This document shows positions 1 to 8,701 of a stretch of DNA of 54,883 nucleotides, piece after piece. The position numbers were made by a program, and so were the translations under genes. The notes under the pieces are model-generated. The model was not told the origin of the DNA, did not search any database, and was given only the letters and a program-made list of their open reading frames with translations. Source of the stretch: an uncultured Dorea sp. (GTDB lineage: Bacteria > Bacillota > Clostridia > Lachnospirales > Lachnospiraceae). The number at the start of each line of letters is the position of its first letter. The stretch's first letter is position 1. The stretch spans positions 1 to 54,883 of the forward strand of contig CAJURK010000016.1 in NCBI GenBank assembly GCA_910588745.1. The letters are read 5' to 3'.

Positions 1-1252
1 GATGGGCGTGCCGATCCTGGGAACCTCGGCGGAGAATGTGGACGCGGCGGAGGACAGGGAGCTGTTTGACGCAATATTAGAAAAGTGCGGGATTCCAAGA
101 CCCACCGGAGGAACGGTGTATACGGCGGAGGAAGCGAAAGAAGTAGCGAATAGGCTTGGCTATCCGGTTCTGGTAAGGCCTTCTTATGTTTTGGGAGGCC
201 AGGGAATGCAGATTGCGATTAACGACCATGATATCGATGAGTTTATCGGAATCATTAACCGGATTGCGCAGGATCATCCAATACTGGTGGATAAGTATCT
301 CCAGGGCAAGGAAATTGAGGTGGACGCAGTCTGCGACGGGACGGATATCCTGATTCCTGGAATTATGGAGCATATTGAGCGGGCGGGGATTCATTCCGGG
401 GACAGCATCTCCGTATATCCTGCGAAAAGCATTAGCGAAAAGACGAAGCGTATCATTGAGGAGTATACCAGGAAGCTTGCGCAGTCGCTCCATGTAATCG
501 GACTGATTAATATTCAGTTTATTGTGTGCGGAGAAGATGTCTATGTAATCGAAGTAAATCCGCGATCCAGCCGTACCGTTCCATATATCAGCAAAGTAAC
601 CGGAATCCCGATCGTGCCGCTTGCTTCTCAGGTTATTATCGGCCGTACGATCAAGGAGCTTGGCTATACGCCGGGGCTGCAGCCGGAAGCGGATTATTTT
701 GCAGTGAAGATGCCGGTATTTTCCTTTGAAAAAATCCGGGACGCGGATATCAGCTTAGGGCCGGAAATGAAGTCTACGGGAGAGTGCCTGGGGATTGCGA
801 AGACTTTTGACGAAGCGTTGTATAAGGCTTTTTTGGGCGCGGGAATCAAGCTTCCGAAGCATAATAATATGATAATTACCGTCAGGGACGAGGATAAAAA
901 GGATATTGTGGATATCGGGCGAAGGTTTTTGAAAATCGGATACAAGATTTTTGCTACGGAAGGGACTGCCGCAGTCTTAATGGAACATGGCGTGAAAGCG
1001 ATTGCGGTCAATAAGATTGAACAAGTTTCGCCAAACCTGATGGATTTGATTTTGGGACATAAGATCGATCTGGTTATTGACACGCCGCCCCAGGGAGCAG
1101 AGCGCGCGAAAGATGGATTTGTGATCCGCAGAAGCGCAATCGAGACCGGAGTGAACGTGCTGACAGCGATAGATACGGCGGAGGCGTTGATTACCAGTTT
1201 AGAGAATACGGATATCAAAAAGCTGACGCTGGTTGATATTGCGAAAATTTAA
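1..1252 (+). CDS. carB: Carbamoyl-phosphate synthase large subunit, C-terminal part (5' truncated by window)
   Basis: This is the last ~416 residues of a protein that is about 1,070 residues in the family; the first base of the window ends a codon and the frame is read from base 2. CarB makes carbamoyl phosphate from ammonia (passed from CarA), bicarbonate and two ATP, for pyrimidine and arginine synthesis. The visible part begins in the second ATP-grasp half: RELFDAILEKCGIPRPTGG, then the ATP-binding YPVLVRPSYVLGGQGM and the metal/ATP stretch FIVCGEDVYVIEVNPRSSRT. It continues into the C-terminal MGS-like allosteric domain (IGYKIFATEGTAAVL, later DLVIDTPP). The protein ends LVDIAKI. No oddity is seen. 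The gene presumably continues an operon to the left of the window. Confidence 0.95.
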   Translation, partial: MGVPILGTSAENVDAAEDRELFDAILEKCGIPRPTGGTVYTAEEAKEVANRLGYPVLVRPSYVLGGQGMQIAINDHDIDEFIGIINRIAQDHPILVDKYLQGKEIEVDAVCDGTDILIPGIMEHIERAGIHSGDSISVYPAKSISEKTKRIIEEYTRKLAQSLHVIGLINIQFIVCGEDVYVIEVNPRSSRTVPYISKVTGIPIVPLASQVIIGRTIKELGYTPGLQPEADYFAVKMPVFSFEKIRDADISLGPEMKSTGECLGIAKTFDEALYKAFLGAGIKLPKHNNMIITVRDEDKKDIVDIGRRFLKIGYKIFATEGTAAVLMEHGVKAIAVNKIEQVSPNLMDLILGHKIDLVIDTPPQGAERAKDGFVIRRSAIETGVNVLTAIDTAEALITSLENTDIKKLTLVDIAKI

Positions 1253-1262
1253 TTCTAGCGAA

Positions 1263-1354
1263 GCAGCCGTGCCTGCATGGATATTCGGCGGCTGCCGCAT
1301 GGGTTACCCCCGTTGCTTACAGCGGGGGAGGATTGTTAGTTCTTAGAGGACAAC
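1263..1354 (+). mobile_element. Hairpin cluster resembling an IS200/IS605 right end or omega-RNA scaffold (relic)
   Basis: Three hairpins lie in series after carB. The first pairs GCAGCCG (1263-1269) with CGGCTGC (1289-1295). The second has a 9-bp stem with one G-U pair: 1307-1315 (CCCCCGTTG) with 1320-1328 (CAGCGGGGG), loop CTTA. The third pairs 1335-1343 (one bulged A) with 1347-1354. The C-rich hairpin followed by GGAGG resembles the ends of IS605-type elements, where it forms part of the TnpB guide RNA scaffold. No tnpA or tnpB is present, so this would be a solo relic. The second stem lacks a T-run, so it is a poor intrinsic terminator. The family assignment is from memory of the pattern only. 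Confidence 0.33.
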
Positions 1355-1530
1355 GGTTATGGCAGGATATAACAGTATTGGAAAATAGTTATAATTGAAT
1401 TTTATATAGACGCATGATATGATGCCATCAGTGCAAAATGTAACAATTTTGTAATAATTGTAATAAAGTTGAAAAAAATGAGTATACTTTATTAACAATG
1501 TAAATCAAAAAACAGGAGGGTATCATATTG

Positions 1531-2226
1531 ATGTTGAAATACAATTTTCATTTAAAAAGCGGAGCTGCAAAGGCTCGAATGCGTATGGCCGCTTCGGTGG
1601 CTGTATCTACTATGACATTAGGATTTACCAGCCATGCGGCGGATATACAGGACAGTATTATTCCGGCGGCGGCTATCTTGTCCGTGGAACAGATTCTGGG
1701 AGATGGATTAGAGGAAGCGGCGGACATCAAACCGGCTGAGGTAAATGAAAAACCTGCGGAAACAGTAGAGGCGACACTGGAGAAGGCCGAAGAAAGAGCA
1801 GAAGAGTTACGGGCGCAAAAAGAGGCGGAGGAGAAGCGCAGGGCAGAAGAAGCGGCGCAGCAGGCGCAGGCAGCCAGAGCGGTATCTGTTTCCGGAAGCG
1901 GTTCTAAAGAACTTTTGGCCTCCATTATTTTCTGTGAGGCGGGAAATCAGTCCTTTGAAGGACAAGTTGCCGTGGGAGCGGTGGTTTTAAACCGGATTGC
2001 AAGCAGCGCGTATCCGAATACGATGGAAGCGGTTATCTATCAGCCGGGACAGTTTGGTCCGGCAGGAAGTGGATGGCTGGATCAGGTGCGAAGCACCGGC
2101 GGATATACAGCGACTTCTATGCAGGCGGCGGAAGCGGCGCTTGCAGGACAGAATCCGGTTGGAGGATGCCTGTACTTTGACCAGGGCGGTTATGGGATGC
2201 AGATTGGGGCGCATTTCTTTCATTAA
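1531..2226 (+). CDS. SleB-like cell wall hydrolase, secreted
   Basis: A 231-residue protein with a basic, hydrophobic N-terminus that looks like a signal sequence (about residues 10-40), a Glu/Ala-rich helical linker (about 70-125; repeated EEA/EKAEE) and a C-terminal domain of about 105 residues. The C-terminal domain matches the Hydrolase_2/SleB family of peptidoglycan hydrolases: LLASIIFCEAGNQ carries the conserved catalytic Glu, followed by GQVAVGAVVLNRI, the QF of the family at GQFGPAG, and a closing FDQGG...HFFH. It probably acts outside the membrane in wall turnover or spore germination. The start is ATG at 1531 behind AGGAGGG (1514-1520); a TTG three bases earlier is equally in frame. 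It is monocistronic, with a terminator after it. A possible -10 (TATACT, 1483-1488) lacks a convincing -35. Confidence 0.85.
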   Translation: MLKYNFHLKSGAAKARMRMAASVAVSTMTLGFTSHAADIQDSIIPAAAILSVEQILGDGLEEAADIKPAEVNEKPAETVEATLEKAEERAEELRAQKEAEEKRRAEEAAQQAQAARAVSVSGSGSKELLASIIFCEAGNQSFEGQVAVGAVVLNRIASSAYPNTMEAVIYQPGQFGPAGSGWLDQVRSTGGYTATSMQAAEAALAGQNPVGGCLYFDQGGYGMQIGAHFFH

Positions 2227-2235
2227 AAATAGGAG

Positions 2236-2275
2236 GCAGACAGTTTGCGGCATTTGCAACTGTCTGCTTTTTTTC
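2236..2275 (+). terminator. Intrinsic terminator after the cell wall hydrolase
   Basis: GCAGACAGTT (2236-2245) pairs perfectly with AACTGTCTGC (2258-2267) across a 12-base loop and is followed directly by a run of seven T. It sits 9 bases after the stop codon of the SleB-like gene. Confidence 0.9.
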
Positions 2276-2463
2276 TGGCAGGCGTTGGAATCATATCCGG
2301 ATATGGATGGCGCGGCAGGCGTTTGATTTTTTGTAGCGAAAATAGTATGTACATTTTTGACGTTTTGGTTTAATATATCACTAAGAAGTCGAATTTTGCA
2401 AAATGTTGTAAGATATGCTTAGGAATTCAGGCGGGGTATGATTATTAAGAAAGGGGAATATAT

Positions 2464-3204
2464 ATGTCAGAAGAAACATTATATGAAGAGGCTGGAGTAC
2501 ATAGCGAAGAGACTGACGCAGGGGGAGCAGCTTCGGAAGAAAAGCCGGGTATGGAGGGAGATGCCGGGATAGGAGAGGAAGCCGGGAAGGATGATTCGGA
2601 TAAAGGAAAAGAAGCGGAAAACCCAGAAGAAAAAACATATCAGGAAATAAGCAAATCCGAAGAAACCAATCAGGAAGCGGAACTGTTTCAGGAAAAAGTG
2701 AATCTGAAGAAGGATGCGCACAAGGAAATGGCAGAGACCGAAGACACAGAAAGCAAAGATGAAGGAGACTTTGAGGAAATCATTGATATTGGGGAAGGAA
2801 TAGGTGCAGAAGAGATGGCAGATCTGGAATGGAATGCAGATGCGGACCAGGAGGAAAAGGCGAAACCGGAATATTTTGGAGAGGAACCGAAAAAAAGAGG
2901 ATTTTTCCGTCGGAACAAAGAAGAGGAATATTTTTTGAGAGATAAGTGGATCCTTTCTCGAATCCGGGATGAAGACCTGATGGACTACCTTTTACTGGAA
3001 CAGAAGAGAAACGAGCAGATGCAGAAAGTAAAGGATATACGGGAGAAGAGGTTCATCTCTGCTTTTAAGCTGTCGGTTTCCCTCGCCGCAGGCGTTGCCA
3101 TTGTCTATTTACTGAAAGATAATCCTACTATTTTTGTCAATATACTTTACATAGGAGGGATTCTTGGAGGGTTCCATTTCTGGAAAAATTCCCAGGGGAA
3201 ATAG
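2464..3204 (+). CDS. Acidic, Glu-rich protein with two C-terminal membrane segments, unknown function
   Basis: 246 residues, not recognised. The first ~150 residues are low-complexity and strongly acidic (runs of E, D, K, G and A) and probably disordered. A basic patch follows (KKRGFFRRNKEEEYFLRDK), then a helical stretch (LMDYLLLEQKRNEQMQKVKDIREKR, predicted coiled coil). Two hydrophobic segments lie near 205-222 and 226-242 with only a short loop (KDNPT), ending in a charged tail. This predicts a cytoplasmic acidic tail held at the membrane by a hairpin anchor. AGAAAGGGGA precedes the ATG. The neighbours are unrelated (hydrolase upstream, cupins downstream), so context gives no function. 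Confidence 0.7.
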   Translation: MSEETLYEEAGVHSEETDAGGAASEEKPGMEGDAGIGEEAGKDDSDKGKEAENPEEKTYQEISKSEETNQEAELFQEKVNLKKDAHKEMAETEDTESKDEGDFEEIIDIGEGIGAEEMADLEWNADADQEEKAKPEYFGEEPKKRGFFRRNKEEEYFLRDKWILSRIRDEDLMDYLLLEQKRNEQMQKVKDIREKRFISAFKLSVSLAAGVAIVYLLKDNPTIFVNILYIGGILGGFHFWKNSQGK

Positions 3205-3326
3205 CCGCCCGTTACAGGATTTTAGAGACGTTTTTGATAGAAGATAAGCTTCTTGTAGAGAAAATCGGAGTGTGATACAATATTTGTATCGATACAGAAA
3301 GGGGTAAGAAGAAGGAGGATTCTGTT

Positions 3327-3677
3327 ATGCTGAAAACAACAACGACGGACAGGGTAAAGACCGATGTAGAGCGCGTATACGGAGGCGCCGGCTATATGAC
3401 TAAGGAACTGCTGATTACGCCGGAGCAGTGCGGGGAACACTGCCGGATGTTCAGCCGTATCACTTTGAAGCCAAACTGTGAGATTGGACATCATGAGCAT
3501 CATGAGGAAGCGGAGGTTTACTATATTCTGTCAGGAAAGGGAATGTATGAGGAAGACGGACAAGCTATTCCGGTAGAGGCGGGAGACGTGACTTACTGCG
3601 GAGACGGCCATGGCCACGGACTGAAAAATACCGGGGACGAAGAGATTGTAATGGCGGCGTTGATTCTGAAAAAATAA
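3327..3677 (+). CDS. Small cupin-domain protein, first of a tandem pair
   Basis: A single-domain cupin of 116 residues. Motif 1 is seen as CEIGHHEHHEEAEVYYILSG (metal-ligand histidines and the Glu), and motif 2 as GDVTYCGDGHGHGLKN. Cupins of this size are beta-barrel metal-binding proteins, either enzymes acting on small molecules or sensors; the substrate cannot be read from sequence. An AAGGAGG box sits 8-10 bases before the ATG. The next gene is a paralogue about three quarters identical by direct comparison of the two translations (87 of 116 positions), so this is a tandem duplication. No regulator or partner enzyme is adjacent. Confidence 0.85.
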   Translation: MLKTTTTDRVKTDVERVYGGAGYMTKELLITPEQCGEHCRMFSRITLKPNCEIGHHEHHEEAEVYYILSGKGMYEEDGQAIPVEAGDVTYCGDGHGHGLKNTGDEEIVMAALILKK

Positions 3678-3764
3678 AAGAACAGGGAAGCCGGAAGCTA
3701 TACGGCGTTTTGCCAAGAGACAGGATCTGCGTCATTGAAAATTTAGGAAAGAAGAGGATTTATT

Positions 3765-4115
3765 ATGCTGAAAACTATGGCAAATGAAAGAACAAAGACA
3801 GACGTCCAGCACGTAAACGGAGGCGCGGGATATATTACCAGGGAGGAGCTGATTACGCCGGAGCAGCGGGGAGAGCATTGTAAGATGTTTAACCGCATTA
3901 CGCTGCAGCCGGGTTGTGAGATCGGCCATCATGAACATCATGGAGAGGCAGAGGCCTATTATATCCTGGAAGGCAGCGGAATATACGAGGAAGACGGACA
4001 GGAAACAGCGGTAGAGGCAGGAGACGTGACCTACTGTGGAGACGGCCATGGCCACGGGCTTAAAAATACAGGCAGCAAAGAGCTGGCTATGATCGCCCTG
4101 ATTCTGAAAAAATAA
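3765..4115 (+). CDS. Small cupin-domain protein, second of a tandem pair
   Basis: 116 residues, the same length as its upstream paralogue, and near-identical across the metal-binding core (GHHEHH, AGDVTYCGDGHGHGLKNTG). Differences concentrate at the N-terminus and the strand edges (EGSGIYEEDGQETAVEAG against SGKGMYEEDGQAIPVEAG in the first copy). The retained metal ligands suggest both copies are functional. An AAGAAGAGG-type site precedes the ATG. The 87-base spacer to the first copy has no visible promoter or terminator, so the pair is probably co-transcribed. It ends against the shared terminator facing the aminotransferase gene. Confidence 0.85.
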   Translation: MLKTMANERTKTDVQHVNGGAGYITREELITPEQRGEHCKMFNRITLQPGCEIGHHEHHGEAEAYYILEGSGIYEEDGQETAVEAGDVTYCGDGHGHGLKNTGSKELAMIALILKK

Positions 4116-4157
4116 AAAGCACAGGCAGCCGCGGCCGTTTACGGTCTGGCTGCCTGT
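4111..4157 (-). terminator. Intrinsic terminator of the aminotransferase gene, shared convergent site
   Basis: ACAGGCAGCC (4121-4130) pairs with GGCTGCCTGT (4148-4157), a perfect 10-bp stem. Read on the minus strand the hairpin is followed by a T-rich tract (complement of AATAAAAAG, 4111-4119), so it best serves the minus-strand gene ending at 4162. It also lies just after the plus-strand cupin stop codon and may act in both directions. Confidence 0.8.
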
Positions 4158-4161
4158 CTGA

Positions 4162-5274
4162 TTATGCAAGAAGTTCTTTCAGACATGCAAGAAGCCTGGT
4201 ATTGTCTTCCGGTTTCATAATACAGAAGCGGACGTACTCTCCAGGAAGACCTTCAAAGGAAGAGCAGTCCCGGATCATCAGTCCTTTACGAACGGCATGC
4301 TCGAATACCGTAAAGGAATCCAAACTGTCTTTTTGTATTTTGACCAGGATAAAGTTGCCGAGGGCAGGGTAGGCCTTTGCATAGCGGAAAGTCTCTAATG
4401 TACGCAGGCACCGGTTCCGTTCGGACAGGATCAGACGCCGTGTTTCCTGAATGTATACGGCGTCTTTTAGCATCAGTTCTCCGGCGAAGGCGCCCAGGCT
4501 GTTAAGGCTCCAGGGGTTCTGGTGTTTCTTCAGCGTGGTAAGAAATTCCTGGTTGCTGGTGACTCCATACCCCAGACGAAGTCCGGGGGCGGCGAAGAAT
4601 TTGGATACGCCGCGGATTACCATCAGATTATCGTAGGCAGCTATGAAAGGCATGGCGGTAATTTCACCGATGGAAGGGGCAAATTCGACATAGGTTTCAT
4701 CAATCATGACGAAAATGCCGCGTTTCCGGCAGGCTTCCAGTATGTTTTTAAGCTCGTTATGCTTTAAGGCGGAGGAAGTTGGGTTATTCGGATTACAGAA
4801 AATCAGGAAATCCACATCCTGCTCCAGAGATTGTTCCAAATCTTCCAAATTGAGCTTGAAATCCACAGATTCCTGCAGGTAATAGTTGGATATTCGGCCG
4901 CCGGTAAGGGAAAGCTCCCTCTCGTATTCCGAGTAGGTAGGGCCGATTACCAGCGCATGTCTGGCGTTTTTTTGGCTGATTAGCAGAGAAATCAGCTCGG
5001 TGGAGCCGTTTCCGGTTACCACATACTCCATATCTACTTGACAGTATTTAGCGATAACCTTTCGCAGGCTTTTATAATCCCGGTCTGGATAGCGGGTGAT
5101 GACATCTAAATTCTTTGCAAGGCTTTTTTTAACCGTTTCGGACAGGCCGAGAGGATTTACGTTGGCTCCGAATTTGACAATCTGTTCCTTTGGGATTCTA
5201 TAATAGCGCTCGATTTCTTCAATATCACTTCCGTGAAATGCAGGACGCTCCTGCGGGTTCTTACTATTTGACAT
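4162..5274 (-). CDS. PLP-dependent aminotransferase, HisC/CobD-like (fold type I)
   Basis: 370 residues. It matches histidinol-phosphate aminotransferase and threonine-phosphate decarboxylase: N-terminal HGSDIEEIERYYRIPKE and FGANVNPLG (typical of CobD/HisC), CNPNNPTSS (160-168), IDETYVEF with the PLP-ring Asp (D192), RGVSKFFAAPGLRLGYG with the Schiff-base Lys (K225), and a C-terminal YVRFCIMKPEDN with the substrate-carboxylate Arg. The ATG at 5274 has AGGAG seven bases upstream. No histidine or cobalamin gene lies nearby, so whether it is HisC, CobD or another transaminase is open. The N-terminal HGSDI...NVNPLG favours the CobD-like subgroup. It is transcribed alone, divergent from the DUF5717 operon. 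Confidence 0.88.
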   Translation of the reverse strand: MSNSKNPQERPAFHGSDIEEIERYYRIPKEQIVKFGANVNPLGLSETVKKSLAKNLDVITRYPDRDYKSLRKVIAKYCQVDMEYVVTGNGSTELISLLISQKNARHALVIGPTYSEYERELSLTGGRISNYYLQESVDFKLNLEDLEQSLEQDVDFLIFCNPNNPTSSALKHNELKNILEACRKRGIFVMIDETYVEFAPSIGEITAMPFIAAYDNLMVIRGVSKFFAAPGLRLGYGVTSNQEFLTTLKKHQNPWSLNSLGAFAGELMLKDAVYIQETRRLILSERNRCLRTLETFRYAKAYPALGNFILVKIQKDSLDSFTVFEHAVRKGLMIRDCSSFEGLPGEYVRFCIMKPEDNTRLLACLKELLA

Positions 5275-5304
5275 ATAATTCTCCTATATTTTGTGGTTTG
5301 ACCA

Positions 5305-5334
5305 TTTACATACTTCATATAATAATGCTATAAT
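5305..5334 (+). promoter_or_regulatory. Sigma-A type promoter for the DUF5717 operon
   Basis: TTTACA (5305-5310) and a perfect TATAAT (5329-5334) are separated by 18 bases. Transcription would begin near 5341, about 43 bases ahead of the TTG start at 5384. A second TATAAT (5318-5323) lies within the spacer without a matching -35. Confidence 0.55.
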
Positions 5335-5383
5335 TTATTATAGTGTGTTTAAATTAAAATGCAATGCTAAAGAGGTGAATGGC

Positions 5384-8300
5384 TTGAAAAATAAAATAAA
5401 AAAGTTTTCCAAAGGTGACTTCCAGGTGCAGAAACCTCAGGTCGTCTTTCCAGATACAAGCCTGATACTAACCATCGGCGAAGGTGAGATATACCGGGGA
5501 AGTTTTACAGTCAAAAACCGGGCGGAGGGGTCCATCCGGGGACTCGTATATCCTTCTTCATTCCGTATGCGCTGCATTGACCAGGGGTTTGAGGGGAATC
5601 CTGTTAAGGTGGATTTTGAATATGACGGCAGAGGGCTGCTTCCGGGACATGTGGAGCAGGGAGACTTTACCGTGGTCTGTACCGGAGGGGAGTTTCGGAT
5701 TCCGTTTACAGCGATTATTGAGAAACCCTATGTGATGACAAGCTATGGCAAGGTTCAGAATACCGATGATTTCAGAAGGCTTGCGATCCGGGATTTTACA
5801 GAGGCCCAGAAGCTGTTCCGCTCCAGGGAGTTCTATGAAGTATTAAAATATGAAAATCCCAGAACGTTTTATCTTTATGACAATATGAGAAAATGGTCTT
5901 TAGGGGAACAGGCCATGGAAGAATTCCTGGTGGGCATTAAGCAGAAGGAGTGTATATTTCTTACGCTTCCCGGAGAAGGGATGCTGTTTGAGGATATCAA
6001 GGAGGTCACCAAGGGAATGGTGACGATCATTAAAAATACCTGGGGATACATGCCTATTGAAGTGCGCACGGAGGGGGGATTCCTGTCTGTGGGGCGGAGC
6101 CGTCTTTCTACCGATGATTTTGTTGGAAATGTATACCAGGTAGATTTTTTGGTGAATCCGGACAGGCTGCATGCAGGACGGAATTTTGGGAAGATTCTTC
6201 TGGTTACCCCTTACGAGATACTGCATTATGACGTGGAGGTAGTGCAGAATGTAACCTTTCATGAGGAACGCCGGGATTCAGAATTTATGATGGCTCAGAT
6301 CGTGAAGGAGTATGTTTCATGCATGGCCGGCCGGATGGAACTGGATCAGTGGGTGGAAAGCGCTGTAGAGAAGGTCAAGAAGATGCGCCAGTATGAACCG
6401 ATGGATGAATTTCTCCAGTTGTTTCAGGCTCATATCTATGTGAGAGGCAGACGGATTGAAGAGGCCAAGTGGATTCTGGAGAATTATAACTACAACCGGT
6501 TTGCGATTGGAAAGGATCCGATCAGCAATGCGTATTATCTGTATCTGACCGCTTTGGTGCGCGGAGCCGGAAGCCATATGAGCCGGGTAGTGGATGAGAT
6601 CGGTAAGATTTATCTGCGGCATCAGGACTCTACGATTCTTTTGCTGATGCTGCTGGACATTGATCCGCAGTACCGGGACAGCAACCGGAAGCTTCGGGCG
6701 CTGGAGCAGCACTATTATAATTATCAGACCAATGAAGTGCTGTTTTTACTTGAAGCGTTTCAGTGTTATAAGGATAGGAACCTGCTGTTAAAGAAGCTGG
6801 GGCAGTTTGAGCTGACGGTGCTGAACTTTGCGTCCAAGTATCGTCTGATGCCCAGAGAGTTTGCCCTCTATGTGGCGAATCTGGCGAGCCAGCAGAAGAA
6901 TTACAGCCATTTTCTATTCCATATTCTGGAGCGGATATATAAGGCGTATCAGGAACCCATGATTTTAAATACGATCTGTACGCTGCTGATTAAGGGAAAT
7001 AAGCTGGATAAGCGGTATTTTGTATGGTATCAGAGAGCGGTAGATGCAGAACTCAGGATTGCGCGGCTTTATGAATACTATATGTCTACGATTGAGGAAG
7101 ATTATGTAAGGGAGGCTTTGCCCAGATCTATTTTCCTCTATTTTATGCATGGCAATACGCTGAATTATAAGAAAGCGGCGCTGCTTTATGCGAATCTGAT
7201 TACCTATGAGGAATATGCGTCTGATCTATACATCAGTTACCGTGAGCAAATGGTAATTTTTGCCTGGGAACAGCTTATGAAGCGGCATATTACAGATTCT
7301 TTGAAAGTGATTTATAAACGGTTCTGCGTAGAGGAAGAGATGACTGGCGAGCGTCTGGAGGCTATGCGGGATATTTGTTATGCCTATGAGGTAAAGACAA
7401 AAGTCCATAATTTGAAGTGCGTCCGGGTGATAGAAAAAGACGGAAGTATTCAGCAGAGAGTTCCATATAAAAAGGAAGGAATGATCGTATACCTCTATGA
7501 TAAGGAAGCGAGAATCGTGTGGGAATCTATGGACGGGTTCTATCATACGGATTCTATTTCCTTTGAAACGAAGCGGCTGTTCTATGAGCCGCGCTACATG
7601 GAGATGTGCAAAAAATATATGTCCAGGGTCGCCAGTTGGGGCGGCGAGGGCAGTAAGCTGGAAGTAAATTTTGAAAATATTATGCAGTACGGAATCCGGG
7701 CTTTTGACGACAAGGACGTTTTTCGGCTCTGCAGCAGACGGATCCGGGACGACGGCTACGAGGAAGATGATTTTATGCTGTATTTGAGCTATGAGATGTT
7801 CAAGAGGCAGCAGTATGACAAGGTTACGCTGACTTACCTTGCCAACTATTACTGCGGGTCTACGAGGAGTATGAAGGCGCTCTGGAAGGTGGCGAAAGAA
7901 TATGAGCTGCCGGTTACCAAGCTTGGAGAGCGAATCATAACTCAGATGCTGTTTTCGGAAAATATGTTCGGGGAAGAGAACATCTTTGTAGATTACTATG
8001 TAAACGGCAATCCTTATTTCCGGCTGAAACAGGCGTATCTTGCTTATGTGTGCAAGGAATATGTAGTAAACGGACGGGAGATCGGCCATTCTATATTTGA
8101 AGTAATTCTCACGGAAGAACACAGGGAGGAAGAACTGGCCGATATCTGCAAAATTGCGCTGCTCGAATATTATTCAGACAGGGAGCTTGTGTCGGAGGCG
8201 GAAGAGATTCTGCACAGAGTCTTGAGGGAGCTGTGTGAAAAGCAGATCATTTTCCCCTTCTACTTGAAGTATCCGGAGAGCTGGCTCAGAGAAGCGCAGC

Positions 8301-8698
8301 TTTACGACCGGGCGATGGTATCTTACCAGGCGTCGCCGGGAGGCAAGGTCAAGATTGTCTACAAGATGCGGCGGGGAGAGCTGGAAGATCTTGGTTATCA
8401 GACAGAGAGCCTGACGCCGATGTATGAGAATATATATGTAAAGGATTTTATTCTGTTTGGGGACGAACTGGTAAAGTATTCTTTTCATGAGAGCAACGAC
8501 CGGACCAGAAAGGCGCATACGGAGCCGGAACAGATCTTAAAGCAGGAGCGCAAGATTACGGAAACCGGAAAATACGGGAAGCTGAATGCCATGGCGTTTA
8601 TGGGGCCTGCCGAGCGGAAGCGGGCGATGATGGAGTATGAGCAGGAGTTATATTTTGCAGAGAAGATGTTTCAGGAACACAACAGAAGGAGGCTATAA
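5384..8698 (+). CDS. DUF5717-family giant protein, first gene of a three-gene operon
   Basis: 1,104 residues from the TTG at 5384, chosen because AGAGG (5371-5375) lies 8 bases before it and because upstream in-frame codons run into the promoter. No signal peptide or membrane segment is visible, so it is predicted cytoplasmic. The N-terminal ~250 residues look beta-rich and immunoglobulin-like (VVFPDTSLILTIGEGEIYRG, FTVKNRAEG, FTVVCTGGEFRIPFTAIIEK). The rest is mostly amphipathic helices rich in Tyr/Leu/Arg (for example ANLASQQKNYSHFLFHILER), like a long TPR or alpha-solenoid scaffold. I recognise it as the Lachnospiraceae-enriched DUF5717 type; no enzymatic motif is seen. Its stop lies 3 bases before the next gene, an actin/Hsp70-like protein, so the two probably act together. 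Confidence 0.8.
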   Translation: MKNKIKKFSKGDFQVQKPQVVFPDTSLILTIGEGEIYRGSFTVKNRAEGSIRGLVYPSSFRMRCIDQGFEGNPVKVDFEYDGRGLLPGHVEQGDFTVVCTGGEFRIPFTAIIEKPYVMTSYGKVQNTDDFRRLAIRDFTEAQKLFRSREFYEVLKYENPRTFYLYDNMRKWSLGEQAMEEFLVGIKQKECIFLTLPGEGMLFEDIKEVTKGMVTIIKNTWGYMPIEVRTEGGFLSVGRSRLSTDDFVGNVYQVDFLVNPDRLHAGRNFGKILLVTPYEILHYDVEVVQNVTFHEERRDSEFMMAQIVKEYVSCMAGRMELDQWVESAVEKVKKMRQYEPMDEFLQLFQAHIYVRGRRIEEAKWILENYNYNRFAIGKDPISNAYYLYLTALVRGAGSHMSRVVDEIGKIYLRHQDSTILLLMLLDIDPQYRDSNRKLRALEQHYYNYQTNEVLFLLEAFQCYKDRNLLLKKLGQFELTVLNFASKYRLMPREFALYVANLASQQKNYSHFLFHILERIYKAYQEPMILNTICTLLIKGNKLDKRYFVWYQRAVDAELRIARLYEYYMSTIEEDYVREALPRSIFLYFMHGNTLNYKKAALLYANLITYEEYASDLYISYREQMVIFAWEQLMKRHITDSLKVIYKRFCVEEEMTGERLEAMRDICYAYEVKTKVHNLKCVRVIEKDGSIQQRVPYKKEGMIVYLYDKEARIVWESMDGFYHTDSISFETKRLFYEPRYMEMCKKYMSRVASWGGEGSKLEVNFENIMQYGIRAFDDKDVFRLCSRRIRDDGYEEDDFMLYLSYEMFKRQQYDKVTLTYLANYYCGSTRSMKALWKVAKEYELPVTKLGERIITQMLFSENMFGEENIFVDYYVNGNPYFRLKQAYLAYVCKEYVVNGREIGHSIFEVILTEEHREEELADICKIALLEYYSDRELVSEAEEILHRVLRELCEKQIIFPFYLKYPESWLREAQLYDRAMVSYQASPGGKVKIVYKMRRGELEDLGYQTESLTPMYENIYVKDFILFGDELVKYSFHESNDRTRKAHTEPEQILKQERKITETGKYGKLNAMAFMGPAERKRAMMEYEQELYFAEKMFQEHNRRRL

Positions 8699-8701
8699 TC
8701 G

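Noticed and set aside
694..1218. Long minus-strand reading frame opposite carB
   Set aside because: It is a shadow of the carB frame: no ribosome site, Ser/Ile-rich translation, and the plus strand carries clear CarB motifs.
1307..1328. Intrinsic terminator for carB
   Set aside because: The stem is strong, but no T-run follows it; the IS605-like reading fits better.
7226..8122. 298-codon minus-strand frame opposite the DUF5717 gene
   Set aside because: Shadow frame; the translation is rich in His/Ile/Leu without a domain, and no ribosome binding site precedes it.
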